The notes: generated by a model not told the origin, from the letters alone. A DNA stretch of 64,000 nt from Gnetum montanum (GCA_015680685.1 MNCI01015670.1:560486-624485); one strand, 5' to 3'; counted from the stretch's first letter, positions 11,148-24,016 are shown. Made by a program: numbers and translations.

Positions 11148-12830
11148 GTGGTCGAAACCATCATCGATGTCATCGATGCAGTGATGATGATGAGCCTTTA
11201 TTGATGACTCAAAGTATGCTCAACATTGTAGAGGTAGTTAGAATTCCAACTAGGCATATGAAAGATAGCCAAATCAAGTACTTAGACATGAATAATATTC
11301 CAATATTTGATGGGGATACAACTCTGATCCATAGACACATCTACAAGCTTTCAATGATGCCTATGCCTTACAAAATTTAGAAAATGAGTGGTAGAAACAC
11401 AAGCTCTTTCCTAGGACACTTAGTAAGGAAGCTCAGAGTTGATACTAGTCTATAGAGCTAGAATCCATTTGCCAATGAAGTACCATGTTAGAGTTATTTA
11501 ATGACAAATACTAGATGTACTCCTAAGTGTCTAATCTGAGAAGGAAAATCCAAGGTTGGAAATAGGGAACACTTGAACCCTTGGATGCCACCATGGGCAG
11601 ATACTATTTACTATTACACCGATGCCTTGGCCATGGTTATTCTCATAGGGAACAACTTTTCCACATCATAGATGGGCTCAGAGTAAAAACTAGAAGAACT
11701 CTTGGGGTTTATGCCCAAGGGAAATTTTTTGAAGTAAGAGCTCATCAAATACAAAGGTTGATTGAGTAGATAGCAAAAGAATAAGGTGAGCTACAAAAAA
11801 GAGAAAGTATGAAAGAGTATAATAGGGATCCTTCCATTAGGAAATGGGTGGTCCAATTTTCTGATGAGGAGGAGTCACCACTTAATGAAGTGGTGAAAAA
11901 AAGAACCTTGCCTATCCAAAAATCTATTTCTAATATTTTGGCTAAGGTTGATAAATTATGGGACCCTTTGGATGAAAAATTTCAAACTACTATGAAGATC
12001 GCTAAAAATCCAAAGAGCAAAATAGTAATCATAATTGTAGAAGGCAAAAGGAAGCTGAATGTGCCTACCAAAGAGGTAAGGGAAAAGATGCTGACATAGA
12101 GGAAGTTGTGAAAACTGACTCTGATGATGAAACTAATTATGACATTTGTCAATACAAACATCCAAAGGGTTGTTTCCTTATGGTGTCACACTTACAAGAG
12201 TCTAGGATGTATGCATTGAACCCTTAACTAGCATGTAGGTAAGCACCTAGATGATTGCCTTATCCTCAAGGCAATCCAAGGCAATTCCACCAATAACAAT
12301 AAGCTTACTAGCTAAGTGGAGCTCCTTCACAATCTTATGAATAATACCAATAATGGTACCAACCACAATCATGGGGAATGACATTGCTAAGGCAGTAGCA
12401 CCCTTATAGTCAACCAAATCCATATGAGTATTATTTTTAGCAACCTATCTCTCCAAGAAGTTCTGGAAGTCATACCTCATTTTAGCATCACTATTACCCT
12501 CCAGAGTATCACTAAACACATTCACCATCTACTTGAGGGGAAAACCCATATCCATATCCATACCACCCTCTGCATCTATCTACACACACACCTCTCTGCC
12601 TTCAACCCAGTTACCTCTTGCTCCATCCATGTAGGGTAAGATTCCTCTACAATTACAACAACGAAATGCTACAAGGGTTGTACATTCACAATTGGCTTTC
12701 CACCCAAGTGGTTTGCACAATTAATCTAGAGAAATATCCTTCTTTTGACATAGTTTTCCTCTCCAACCCTCACAACCTAGTTTGGTTGATCATCTTGCAT
12801 CTCTAATATCCTCATCCTCTACATCAAATA
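11148..12830 (+). pseudogene. gag: gag of element D, 5'-truncated and broken
   Basis: Enters in the gag core (DDDEPLLMTQSMLN, RIPTRHMKDSQIK, MNNIPIFDG at 11190-11320). It continues with the conserved segment RYYLLLHRCLGHG and HIIDGL (11600-11670), LGVYAQG, then DKLWDPLDEKFQTT (11950-11990). A knuckle-like stretch CQYKHPKGCF lies near 12150. The tail is rich in N, H, T and P (12270-12830). The three open stretches (11581-11769, 11809-12099 and 12424-12639) are separated by stops and shifts. Confidence 0.8.
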
Positions 12831-12859
12831 CCTTCAAGTGCCCTTCAAACCAACTACTA

Positions 12860-13446
12860 CCTCGAATTCACATTGTGATGCTAACTCATGTTGCTTTTAA
12901 TTAGATCAAGGCTAGCAATCTTCCCACGAAAAGGTTTGACCTAGGAAGTCCACTCATATACTTGCAAATCGTTGGACATAAGCCATGTAAAGATCTTCTT
13001 GACTTTGGTTCTAGAGTTAATCTCATCTCCCATGACATGTACAAGGCTTGGGACCTAACACATCCAAAGAAATGCAACATCTATCTAGAATTAGTAGATT
13101 AGTCAATTACTATCCCTCTAGGATTAGTAGAGGAAATTATAACCACAATTTGTGGGTGGTCCTATCCTACTGATTTTCTAGTAATCAAGGTTGAAAACTG
13201 CAAAAGTGACTTCCCCATCATTATGGAAAGATCATGGTTAAGCATGGTCAACACACATATGAGCATAAAAAATCTCTCTATGAAAATATCCAAAGAAAAT
13301 GAATTGGGCAAGATAGAGAAGAAGCATATTCCATGCATCACGTATAACAATATTGGGTGTAATTGCATGCAAAATATTTGGTTAATCAAAAGTACACACA
13401 TTAAAGCATGCAATCAATGTGCACATGAAATCAATATTCAAAGGTA
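12860..13446 (+). pseudogene. Retroviral-type aspartic protease of element D
   Basis: The active-site-like segment LLDFGSRVNLIS lies near 12990-13025, where a D-S/T-G is expected; here the second residue is F. It is followed by HDMYKAW, a Pro-Leu-Gly-containing segment and GWSYPTDFLVI (13155-13190). Then come FPIIMERSWLS and a Cys-containing tail (CITYNNIGCNC, KACNQC) ending at 13446. H 60855-61145 is its homologue. The role would be processing of the Gag-Pol polyprotein. It is not functional because of stops. Confidence 0.7.
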
Positions 13447-13559
13447 ACTATATGTAGCAGCTACAAAATAGGAAGGCACCCAGTAGCTGATATTTGACTT
13501 AGATAATAGCACATTATGCATAAAACCAACTGAGAGCCTAACATGTGCTTATGTTGAAG

Positions 13560-14760
13560 GCATGGATAAACTTGAACAAGTTCATCCCCAACTCTCTGAT
13601 GAAGATGATACTTGTTGTGGAGAGTTGGAAATCCCAGATAACTTCAAGCAGGAGCCCCTAGAGCTAAAAACTTTACTGGTTGGCATGGAATATGCATTTT
13701 TAAAAAATGGTAAACTAGTCATAACTAATGCCAAACTTTCTCTTAAACAAAAAGAAAAGTTGTTAAATGTGGTTAACAAATGGCCAACAAATTTTGCTTG
13801 GTCATATCCTAAAATAACAGGAATTAATCCAAGGATATGTCAGCATTGCATTTACACTGACTCAGCCATGAAGCCCAAAAGGCAACTGCAGAGGTGGCTC
13901 AACCCCAAATTGAAGCAAATTGTCAAGGAGGAAATTGAGCAACTTCTTAAGGAATGATTCATCTATCCCATCATGGATAGTGAATGGGTTAGCCTACTCA
14001 TAATTGTGTTGAAGAAAGGTGGCAAATGGAAAAGTCTTTATTAACTTCAGGCTATTGAATATGGCAACATTTAAAGATCATTTTCCATTTCCATTTATGG
14101 ATCAAGTGTTGGACACCATATATGGGCATTATAACTATAGCTTCTTGGATGGTTATAGTGGATATAACCAAATACAAATTGTACCATAAGATCAAGCCAA
14201 GACAACATTCATGAGTCCATGGGGGACTTTTACATATTGTGAGATGCCATTCAATTTGTGCAATGCCCTTACAACATTTCAATGCCTAGTCCTTAGTATC
14301 TTCTAGCAGTAGATTAGTAGTGGTGTGAAAGTCTTCATGGATGACTTTTCCACCTATGGAGCTACATTTGAGCAAGCCTTGGATAGCCTTGAGCAAGTAC
14401 TAAAGAGATGTGTAGAAAACAATTTGCACCTCAACTAGTAAAAGAGCCATCTCATGGTCCAAGAAGGCATTGTACTAGTGCACCAAATTTTGCAAAAAGG
14501 AATTGAGGTAGACCTTAAAAAGATAAGGGTCATCCAAGAAATAACACACCAACCATAGATAGTTAAACATGTTTGGTCATTCCTTGGACACACTGGCTAC
14601 TATCGATGATTCATAGAGAATTTTTCTAAGATCTCAAAACTATTGGTAGAGCTTCTAAAGAAAGATGCACCTTTCATCTAGACTAAGGAATGTGAACATG
14701 CATTCCAACAGTTAAATGAGAAACTCATAGAAATACCAATCCTATAAGCACCAGACTAGT
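13560..14760 (+). pseudogene. pol: Reverse transcriptase of element D
   Basis: A linker (13562-13957 open; contains ELEIPDNFKQEPLELKTLL) leads into the RT fingers (NPKLKQIVKEEIEQLLKE). The palm follows with SEWVSLLIIV, a GGKW motif, then PFMDQVLDTI and GYSGYNQIQI. The catalytic FMDD is at 14334-14345, followed by FSTYGATFEQAL, the usual Athila-type version of YxDD. Many CAG/TGG-to-TAG changes interrupt the frame. The thumb and connection extend to about 14760 (CFHSL-type GHTGYY and KKDAPF segments). Confidence 0.85.
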
Positions 14761-15130
14761 CTAGACCCTTCCATATCATGATGAATGCATCTAACTATGC
14801 CTTGGGAGTAGTGCTTATGTAGATGGATGATAAAAACATCCATACTACATCCAATGCGTGAGCCAAAGCATTTTGAGAGCACAATTAAATTACACCACCA
14901 TAGAAAAAGAATTAATGGCCATGGTGTACACTTTGGAAAAGTTCAGGTACTATGTGCTTAGCTACAAAGTATTTATGCACACAAACCATAATGTAATATG
15001 CTTCCTCATGGATAAGCCAATGGTGAGCCCTCATGTCATATGGTGACTTGTGATCTTGTAGGAATTTGATCTCATGATGATAAATCAAAAAGGGACCAAG
15101 AATGTGGTTGCTAACCACCTCTCTTAATTA
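14760..15130 (+). pseudogene. pol: RNase H of element D
   Basis: The segment from MNASNYALGVVL (14780) through LNYTTIEKELMAMVYTLEKF (14885-14945) to TNHNVICFLMDKP and NVVANHLS (15100-15120) is the typical Ty3/gypsy RNase H. Residues expected for catalysis (D in IDAS, E in EKEL, D in H-T-D-H) are partly changed: D to N in MNAS and HTD to HTN. The gene is broken. Confidence 0.75.
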
Positions 15131-15159
15131 AGATGGAATAATAAAGAGGAGGAGAGCCT

Positions 15160-16420
15160 ACTCTCTGATCAGTTTCTAGAGAAACTCCTCTTTATAGAAG
15201 TAATAAATAACCAAGAACCCATAGAAACAACATGGTACAATTGCATCCTCACTTAGGAGATGCCACTAGATCTTGACTTAAAAAAGAAGTAATAATTTCT
15301 TCATCTAGCCAAATACTTCATGGAAATCAATGGAAACCTTTACAAGGTGTGTGCCAATGGCCTGATTCATTAGTGTGTCCCTAACAAAGATCAACTACGT
15401 GTTCTCTAGGATGCTCATGAAGGACCTTGTGGAGGCCACTATGTAGGGAGATGCATGGACATAAAAATTATGATGGTAAGATAATATTAGCCTACAATAT
15501 TCAGGGATGTCCATTAGTTTGTCAAATCTTGTGAATGTTGTCAATGAGATGGGGGATGATCCTTTGCATGGAAGATCCTCAACAATGGATTCAACCACTA
15601 GAACCTTTTGACATATGGGGCATTGACTTCATCGGTCCCATCACATCCATGTCCAATGGAAAGGCATATATTATCATAGCAGTTGACTATTGCACAAAAT
15701 GGGTAGAAGCAAACATCATTACTAATTGTACACTGTCCACTACTGCTAGATTTATACAACAACATATTGTAAATTGGTTCTCTAATTTCTGACAATGGAA
15801 CTCATTTCACAAGTGTCACTTTTATAAAGTTAATGTAATGCTTGGGGATTGAACATAAATTAACAACACCCTATCATCCCCAAGTTAACGATCAAGCAAA
15901 GGTAATCAACTAGGAGATCAAAAAAATACTAACATAGACTATTAAAAAATATAGAAAAGATTTGAGTACAAACCTTAACAATTCCCTTTGGGCTTACTGT
16001 TCAACATGTAAACTTCCTATTGGGTAGTGTCCCTATGAGTTGGTGTACAAAAAACATCCAATACTCCTAATTCAATCTAAGCTTTGTACACTCTCAACAA
16101 CCTGTTATCTAAATCTTGACCTAAGTCTAGCACAAAAAGAAATATTAATCAACCTAAACATGCTAGATGAAAACCAATTGGTGGCCCTATCTTTGAATGA
16201 TGTGCACAAGGAATTTAACCAAGAGATAAGATCCTCTATTAGAACCCCACACATGTACCCCAAAAGGCAAAATTTCAAATAGTGTGGGAGGGACTTTATA
16301 TCATTGATCAAACCTTTTCCTCATGGGCCTTTGGGGCCATGTTAATCTACAAGCCTAAAAGCCCAAATAAAAAGTAGTTGGTCAACATCCAATAAGTAAA
16401 ACCTTTCCTTGATGGACAAC
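15160..16420 (+). pseudogene. pol: Integrase of element D
   Basis: The N-terminal zinc-binding region holds DAHEGPCGGHY (15405) and CECCQ (15530). The core has DIWGIDFIGPITS and VDYCTKWVEA (15610-15710), the SDNGTHFTS-type segment near 15785, and QVNDQAK near 15890 where the catalytic Glu region should lie. The C-terminal part (LDENQLVALSLND, 16165-16200) runs toward a basic tail that ends near 16420. Frameshifts and stops are present throughout. Confidence 0.82.
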
Positions 16421-16458
16421 CACATTTCATTTTTTGGATCTCCTTCTTCTAGCTTAGT

Positions 16459-16472
16459 CATGGGGGAGATGG
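16459..16472 (+). other. Internal purine-tract-like motif of element D
   Basis: CATGGGGGAGATGG, preceded by CTTAGT and a pyrimidine-rich stretch, sits just after integrase. It closely resembles the purine tract next to the LTR. The same motif at the same place occurs in E (35851-35869), F (45896-45910) and H (57987-58006). Confidence 0.55.
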
Positions 16473-18029
16473 TTATCTATGCTAATAATCCATATGGCTC
16501 CTTAGTTTTTCAACTTTTTGTTTTTCATGTTTTTTATTTTACATGTTATTTATCTTACAAATTTTTGATTTTAAGGTTTTTCTAATTTTACATCATCATT
16601 AGTACATTTGAACCTTTCTTGATTATTTTACATTTTCTTATATATTTTACTTTGTTTTGTTTTTTTCAAGTATGATATTTCCTCATTTTTACTCATAAAA
16701 ATGCTTTATTACCATAGGACACAGTGCCAATGTTGTTGTTTACTAATGATGGTTTTTTCTTAATGTTATGATTGTCGATATCTGATTTCTATTTTTGAAT
16801 TCTGATGTCTAATGACTTTTACATAGTTAATTTTTCATGGAACAAGCAGTGAGTCCACATCATCTACCCATCCAATAAACTCTATGGTTTCCCTTGTTCT
16901 AGTAATTTGAGGTCCCTTCCATTTAAAAAAACTTTTAATCAATTGGTGACCTTGGTAGTTTCAGAATTAGGAAGGATTCAAAGGTTTTTAATAATCTTTG
17001 TACTCTTCTACTTGCTTGAGTGCTCGAGTGTTTTCATGGACTTCTTACCATTCCATTTCAACCACTAATAGGAAGTTAAATAAAGTCTTTGCATGGTGTC
17101 ATTTCCATCCAAAAATCAAAAATAAAAAAAATGGGAATTTTAAACACATCCCTTAGACACAATAAACGAATAAGTCCTTGCATGGTGTGTTCTCATTTTT
17201 TAAAAAATAATGGAAATTCAAAGCACACCCCTTGGACAAATAAATGGGCTACAAGCACTAGTTATGGAACTAGAGAGACATGCACCTATGCCTGAAGGTC
17301 CCCTCTAACTAAGGCCCTCTCTTACTTTCTACTTCTCTCTTTTCTTCTCCTTATGAAATGATGGTTGTTTTTTGGAAGCTCTCTCATGTCTCATGCAGGT
17401 CTACCACTCTTAGAGTCATGATGCAAAGTCACTGAAGGTGGATAGTTTTGGTCTAGACTAAGGATGGATCTTCTTAGGTCATTTTAAACACAACTTCCAC
17501 AATAGACTTCTTATGACCTCAATTTGGAACTCCATTCCACTTCCTCCATCATCCATCCATGCTGCCATAACTCGCTTCACTACTGGGTTCTATGTTATGC
17601 TCTATGTCTTGGTCTGATGCATTTGAATTCCTAAATAGATTCTTTTTGGTTGGTCCTTAACTTTTCATGATCGTTAAATCAACTATGGGGCCCAAAAACT
17701 CCATAGTTGAGGTTATGCAAGGATAACAAGGGCATGAGCCTACTATGGGGAGGAACCACTTGCATAGCTTTTAGCTTGATTAGCTAAGGTTCTCAACCTT
17801 AGATATTGCTACAATCCTATCTTTTGCATATTTTATTGTGTGTTCCGCTTAGTGCTCCTTAACCTTTTATTTCATTAATCCCCCAAGTCATTTTTCTTCA
17901 TTTTCCAAACTTATGAACTTCAACATCCTCTTCTCATGTTTTCATACTATTCGTGGCCTTTTGAGCTTTCATTTGATCCCAATTTTATTCAAAAACTCTA
18001 TGTATTTTGAAAGTTTGACTAAAGTTAAT

Positions 18030-18130
18030 GATCGTCAATAGTGGTCAACACTTGCGTTGATGAAGTCTTATTGACGTAGTTGACTGCATTAATGAGGCCT
18101 CATTGACATAGTGCAAAAATCCTATATATA
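18030..18130 (+). promoter_or_regulatory. Internal promoter-like module of element D
   Basis: Degenerate direct and inverted copies of a GTTGATGAGGCCTCATTGAC-type unit (18050-18110) precede TATATATA (18122-18130). The LTR of D has the same unit (21490-21575) directly ahead of TATAAATA at 21589. Internal initiation of an RNA for the extra ORF is an inference. Confidence 0.55.
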
Positions 18131-18477
18131 CCACCATGCACTTAGAAATTTTTGTCATTTGCCTCATAACACATGGGGTGTTTTTGAAATTTTTCAGAGC
18201 TCAAAACATTCCAGAGCCCTTAACTTCCCAACCATTTGTCCAAATCACTCCATTTTTTGATCCTGTAGCTACTAGAGGTAAGCTCTTTATCATGGGGGTC
18301 GCAAACCTTAAAGTTTCCAATGAAAAGTTTTGAAAGGCTTGCTAACTTTCCCAAAGAGTTAATAACCTTAACCCTTTCAACAAGCTCTGGGATGATTTAT
18401 TAACAATAACACATAAATAAAATGATCATTGAAGTAATTAAATCAATTATAATCACAACTTAGCCAACCCATGCAAT

Positions 18478-21272
18478 GGGACATCTTCGTGAGGTTCCTG
18501 AGGTGGAATATATTCAACAAATTCTAGAAGAAGAAGTTCCCACTAAGCAATCATAGTGAGGGGAAGTGCCAAGATCCACACCAAGGCTTAAAGTCACTTT
18601 GAATCAAGCCTACCTTGACATTATCAGAATATGAGAGATCCAATGACTACTTCTTTAAGAAATCAACTTTAGAGTATTCCTAGAAAAATCTCTAGTAGAT
18701 GTCAAAACACAATTTCAAACTTCTCCCATGTAGCCAATCATCACATCCAATGGGAAATGGTACATGGAAGAGACATATCTTTTTTGGAAGAATCAAAGGT
18801 TGGGGTCCACAGTCAAGATCAAGGATATTCAAGTGTCCTACTTAGCCAAAGCTATCTCATAGGCACTGGGGTTGCCTGACATTGGGACATAGCTAGTAAA
18901 GCTATCAATGAAAATGATCATAAGGCCAAAAATAAGTGGACTCAACAATGCTATGAGGTTGACTGTAAGGAGTATGACATGCTCATAGCGGCGAAGCACA
19001 TCTATTTAAAAATTGTAGCCTATCACCTCAATCCAATGGTGAGGCCCAACAAAGTAACTACCTTTTCCACCTGAGCATACATCACTCTAAGAAAGAAATT
19101 TCCTATGAACCTTCCACAATTCATGTACTTGGAGATTAAGAAGTGGTTCAAGGAAAATGAACATGGAAGAAATTCCCTACCCTTTTTGTTCCTGATTTGA
19201 AAATTTTACAAAAGGACAGGAATTATCTACTATTTCAATGATACAATCAGGCTTGCTCCTTTGGCCTCATGGTTGAAAATTATGAAAGAAAAGACACTAG
19301 TGATAACTCAAGAAGAGAAGTAGCTACCACCATCACCACCCACTCAAGAAATAACACTAGAGGCCTTTACATCCATTGAGAACTTGTGAAAAATCCAAGG
19401 GAAGCCCTTGAGTGAGCAAGAGTAGCATGCAGGGATGAGTGGTACAGATCCATCTATGTATAGACCAACAATGAGTTACCTTAATGAGGAGGCTTGGAAA
19501 ATTAGTAAGATGGAGAGGGGTGAACCAATATTATCTACCTAATGAATGTAGTTGCCAGTGAGTTTGGATTCCAATGCTCAAGAGGTGAAGGTGTCATTAT
19601 CTCAACATCATTTATTCCTAAAAATATTTGAGAATGCTACCACCTTCTTAGGATGATTAGAGGAAGGTGAAGGGGTAACTCTATTAGTGTTGTAGCACCA
19701 AGGGCAGAAGATGACGGCTAAGGTAGTTTCTAATCATGTAGCTAAAGCATTAAATGCACCTACGACATCTATACTAGATGTATCTATACTTCAAGATGTA
19801 TAGACACTTGCAGGCATAGTTAGTGGGAAGTTGAACATAGCCCAGCATGTAGAATTGTAGGATCGACTACTGGGGACTAGGCAACCAATTCTGAATATCT
19901 TCAATTTTTTGGATAACATCACTGCAACCCAGTCGGAGCTACTAGACACAAGGGGCAAGTGCATCATTCTAGAGGGGCAACTTGAAATGGCTCAAGCACA
20001 AAATCAATGCTTAGCTACAGAAGTTGCTAAATTAGATAGCCACCTTGTAGATCTTGCAATCCTCAGCCCAATAATAACCAAAGATGAAGCTTTCCAATAG
20101 CTTTAGGAATGATTCAGGAAGGCTAAGGAGAAAGCAGTAATGACCATATTCAACCAGTCCATAGTAGAATCAAAGACATATTCAATTCAAAAAGAACTAG
20201 CTTAGATGCATGAACAAAACAAGGCTTTGACTACATAAAATCATTGCCTACATAATGTTAATGCTCAAAAGTAACAAATGCAAGAATTTATTCATCAACA
20301 ACAAGAACAAATTGCTAGGGTAAACATTGATTTAAGGAGATTGGCCATAGAAAATTGAAATCTATGAATGGAGGAAGTTTGTGCCTTATGCTAGACGTTT
20401 TCTATCGAGATTTCCACCTAGAAAAATGAAGCCTTGAAGTTTGAAAAAGTTAAAATTTACTATAGATACCAAATTGTTCTATAGAAAGGACTAAATGAGA
20501 AGCGCATCCAAATGGCAAAGGTAAAAGTGAATAAAGCTCTCCAACATCTCCAACAAGGAAAAGAAGTTTGGTAGCCCACCATTGATGGGATTGATGCCTA
20601 CAGTAAAGTAGAGGTTTGACTAAAGGAGTTACAAATAAAAGAAATGATAGAGTACATGGAGTTGGCCAATCTTTGTTACACAAACTTGGCTATGCTGACT
20701 ACTAGATGACCACACTCAAAGTTAGAGAACCAAGTGGCTAGCTCATATTTGTTATATGAGGTAAAGTTCAAGCACCATAAAGGCATCAAGTAGAATTTTA
20801 AAACTGTAAATGTTGAACTTGAAGTTCTTAGAGCACGATTCATAAATCAATGATCAAGTACTGAGAACCTAGACAAAAGGATGAGTAATTACTAGGAGCT
20901 AAAGGATATAGTCAAAGTGTTTAACATTGAACATAAACAATTCTCTACCTAGTTTATCAAGGTGAAGGAATTGTTTCTAGAAATCCCATGTCCTTGAGAA
21001 GTGCCTATTCTAACCCAAATTGGTGAATCTGTGCAGACAATGCATAATCCTAGAAGTAAGAAGGAGAAAATGAAAGCACTACTGGATGCTTTCCACCTCT
21101 TACTAGAAGTTGTAGCATCAACGGGATAGCCACAGCCACCTCAACTACCACTCATGCATGAAGCCGATGAAGGTACCTTACAACCTCAAGAGCCACTACC
21201 ACTTGGGACTATCTGATCTTCTCCATCCAATTTCACACCATCATGGAACGTGTTATCTATTTTTGAAGAGTA
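18478..21272 (+). pseudogene. Extra ORF of element D, coiled-coil protein, broken
   Basis: About 930 codons, decayed. The N-terminal third has a globular character, with WYMEETYLFW-like, TYHLNPMVRP and further segments (18700-19160) resembling the plant-retrotransposon domain sometimes called putative plant transposon protein in Athila elements. The remainder is a long alpha-helical, coiled-coil-like region rich in E, Q, K and L, open at 19909-20100. The C-terminus ends near a TAA at 21270 with a Pro-rich tail. No membrane anchor was recognised. The ATG region is lost, and frameshifts and stops abound. Confidence 0.7.
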
Positions 21273-21448
21273 ATGTCATAGTGTTCAATTTTGTGTCCTA
21301 AACACCACCATTTTTTATAATGTGTTCATCTGTATACTCGAACACTTTATTTTTTTTTGTCAAGATAGTTTGTTTTGTTTATGAAAGGTTAGTCAATAAT
21401 TTCATACCTTTTCAATTTTGTAAAAGAACTTAATGACAAGTTTTCGTT

Positions 21449-21462
21449 TAGTTGTGGAGGTA
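21449..21462 (+). other. Polypurine tract of element D
   Basis: TAGTTGTGGAGGTA lies directly before TGATGAG of the 3' LTR, with the T-rich box TTTTCGTTTAG just upstream. This is the standard plus-strand priming position. Confidence 0.8.
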
Positions 21463-22333
21463 TGATGAGTTGCAGTTTTATCAGCTACATTTACAAGGCT
21501 TCGTCAACGCGGCCTCATTGATGAGGCCTAGTTAACACATCATATCATTCATCAATGAAGCCTCGTCGATGCAATGTCTATTTATGGCTATAAATACACA
21601 CCCACTAGCCACATTTATGGCATCAAGATTTTAGTAGTAGTGAAGCTCTTATTTTTTTTATTTGAGAGTTAGAATTTTTCTCCCAAGTGCCCATAGTAGG
21701 AGTCATTGAGTGTATAGATCTTTATTCGAGCATTGTTGTACCTGAGCATGACAGTGTGCACAACGATAAAGATGAACTTTCTAATAAACCTTGTAGCATT
21801 CTGGATAGATTAAACTTTTTATTTATGCATTTAATGTTTTTAATTATTTATTTAAAGTTTTCTAGTAATTAAGTTAATGAAGTAATTAAACAAGATAAGC
21901 TAGATAGATTAAACACATAAGTATGACCACTTCAAGCGTAACATGTATTCATGTGATAATCCTAGTAGCGTTATTGCTTGGTATACCTAGTAGTGTAGTG
22001 TGTGGTCACCTAACAATGGATATGTGGGCTCAAGACGTGTATGGAAAGTGGGATTGGATGGTTATGTTAGGAGAGCTTAGATACTAGTTAATTAGTTAGT
22101 CCAACTACTTTATTTCTCTTTAAACACCAAAACCATAAAATAAAAAATGATAAAAATCAGATGCCTTAATTACACTTAACCATACCAATGTACATCACAA
22201 GTGTAATTGGGAAGACAATGAACAACCTTAAGGTAAGGTTGACTTCCTAGAAGACTAGTGCATTGGAAACTATAAATTTGACCGAATTACATGTGAATGC
22301 TTTGTGATTCGTATGGTTGGGTGTAGGGGTACC
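21463..22333 (+). repeat. 3' LTR of element D
   Basis: Starts TGATGAGTTGCAG. The U3 repeats at 21490-21575 precede TATAAATA (21589-21596). The end matches other LTRs up to GGGGTACC (22327-22334), but the final 12 or so bases (expected CACTCATCA) are missing. Much of its length matches the F LTRs at 39752 and 51654. Confidence 0.85.
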
Positions 22334-23178
22334 CATAATGATTTATCTTTATCCTTCATACATGATTTAGATCATTCAAAAAGCTTAAATATCAAGGTAA
22401 ATAACCTAGAATTTGCATAAACACAAACCCTCCAAAGAAACATCCTATGCACATGATACATATAAATCATTTGACAATTTATAAAATGACATAGAAATAG
22501 AGGGTTCACTTGAATGACCACCTACCAAATCTAGCAACATCACATGTTATTTCACTAAAATAGTTTAAAATGTAATGACAAAGTGAATTAAGTAGAAAGT
22601 GGAATTTTCTGACAAAGCAACTTCCAATTTTTTAGAAGAAAAAGGAAAACTTGATTCTATAATGGTTAGGAAACTTCCAAATAGTAAATAAATGAGTATA
22701 TTAGATACATTTGAGGAATTGGAAGATCTAGAAGAAGAGACATGTAATTAATTAATTATTCCAAATCATTCAACATCAAACAAAAAAAAAACAAAATGCT
22801 TAAGAACAAAGGTTCAATCCAAAAAAAAAAAGTTGAAAACAAGAAATTGGGGGACATGACCCAACATACTAATTGTAAATACATAAATCTAATATGTATC
22901 TAAGTTCACCCCCTTAAAAGTTTAGCTAAAGATAAAGTGCTTAAACAAAAAATATTAATTTTGGTGATAATTAATTAGTCCCATTAGATATTAGTTAAAA
23001 GCATAGTGAAAATTCCTTAGGCATCATGTATACCTAATGATCCATGACATACAAATGCATACACATGGGATACACTACAACACAACATGATGCAAGACAT
23101 TACAAAAAGATAAAAAAAACTAATCCTACACTATGTAGATCTGGTAATGGCATTGCTCTAGAGAAGTGCCACTCAACA
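22334..23178. other. Unassigned AT-rich stretch left of element B
   Basis: About 845 bp with no LTR or retrotransposon domain I can recognise and no long ORF. It has A-rich runs near 22780 and 22820. The CCATC duplication shows that it was continuous with 30463 onward before B inserted. It may be host intergenic DNA or an unfamiliar old repeat. Confidence 0.5.
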
Positions 23179-23183
23179 CCATC
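23179..23183. repeat. Target site duplication CCATC, left copy
   Basis: CCATC directly left of element B, identical to 30458-30462. Five base pairs is the usual length for Ty3/gypsy integrases. Confidence 0.85.
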
Positions 23184-24016
23184 TAATGAGTAGTGAGATA
23201 CCCCTACACTCAACCATACAAATCACAAGTGTTCACACACGATTTGGTCAAATTCCATGGATGGAACTAGTTATGGCATCTAGATCATTATACTTTGATC
23301 ATAGTTTGTTGTTTTCCCACTTGGACTAGTGGTAGCTTTGTCATGTATGGTTTAGTCCAAAGTGACGTGTATGATGTTATCTAATTCTGCTTTACTCCTA
23401 ATGATGATAAAGAAGTAAATGAATTAAGCTAATGAACAATGGAAAACAATATCTAATTTAGCCTATGTTCAATGAGTATTCTCCCTTAATTGTCTGTATA
23501 CATCTTGGACTTTGTGAGGCTACTTCTGGGATTGCCAAGCATATGTCGCTATGTGTGCCAAACAATACACTTCTAGATTACCAAGGTGTACACATTCCTT
23601 TTAATAAGAGGAATAGTAAATAGAAATTAATGGAAACATTTAACTAAAGAAAATAGTAAATAATTAGCAATTAAAAGTAATAATAATCTAAGTGAATCCT
23701 GCAATGATGGAAGTAATCTCAATCTTTATTGCCATTCATGTAACACATCCAAGTACGTTACACTCGAACAAAGGTGTCATACGACTACAAACATCAGACT
23801 ATAGGTGTGCACTGGAAATAACAAGACTCTAACAAAGACTATCAAAAGCTAAAAACAAAAACTATCTTCTCTACTACTTATTACTTGTCTCATTCAAGTA
23901 CCCAAGTGCTATATTTATAGGCCAATCTAGAGGACATGACATCAAATATCTAACATCACTTCTTAAAATAAAAACTGGGTGTCAGAGGTCAAGGTAGACA
24001 AAATTATGACTCATCA
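23184..24016 (-). repeat. 3' LTR of element B
   Basis: 833 bp from TAATGAG to ACTCATCA. A TATA box on the minus strand lies near 23912-23920. It lacks about 28 bp present in the right LTR (after 23583) and retains about 20 bp that the right LTR lost, so each LTR has had its own deletions. Confidence 0.92.

Larger units (their letters stand above)
16421..18477 (+). other. Spacer between integrase and extra ORF in element D
   Basis: About 2 kb without a gene. It holds a purine-tract-like motif, a long T-rich tract (16500-16700), a promoter-like module (18030-18130), a short exon-like stretch ending in ACTAGAGGTAAGC (donor-like, near 18275), and the start of the extra ORF. Relative to F, about 190 bp including the expected acceptor and ATG are missing near 18468. 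Confidence 0.6.
11148..22333 (+). mobile_element. Element D: near full-length Athila-like element, 5' LTR missing
   Basis: Plus strand, in order: gag core to tail, protease, RT, RNase H, integrase, spacer, extra coiled-coil ORF, purine tract and 3' LTR. The region upstream of the gag core, including the 5' LTR and PBS, is missing: the join to the LTR of C lies near 11148. The right LTR loses its final bases at about 22333. All reading frames carry many stops. It is the most complete internal region in the window and serves as the reference for the deletions in A, B, E and F. Confidence 0.88.

Noticed and set aside
12424-12639. His/Thr-rich open frame as a metal-binding protein
   Set aside because: It lies in the low-complexity gag tail of D, collinear with F and H; the His richness is a feature of that tail.
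18040-18110. GATGAGGCCTCATTGAC inverted units as a transcription terminator or CRISPR-like repeat
   Set aside because: Units are degenerate, spacing is irregular and there are no spacers. Position before a TATA box and presence in LTR U3 fit a promoter element better.
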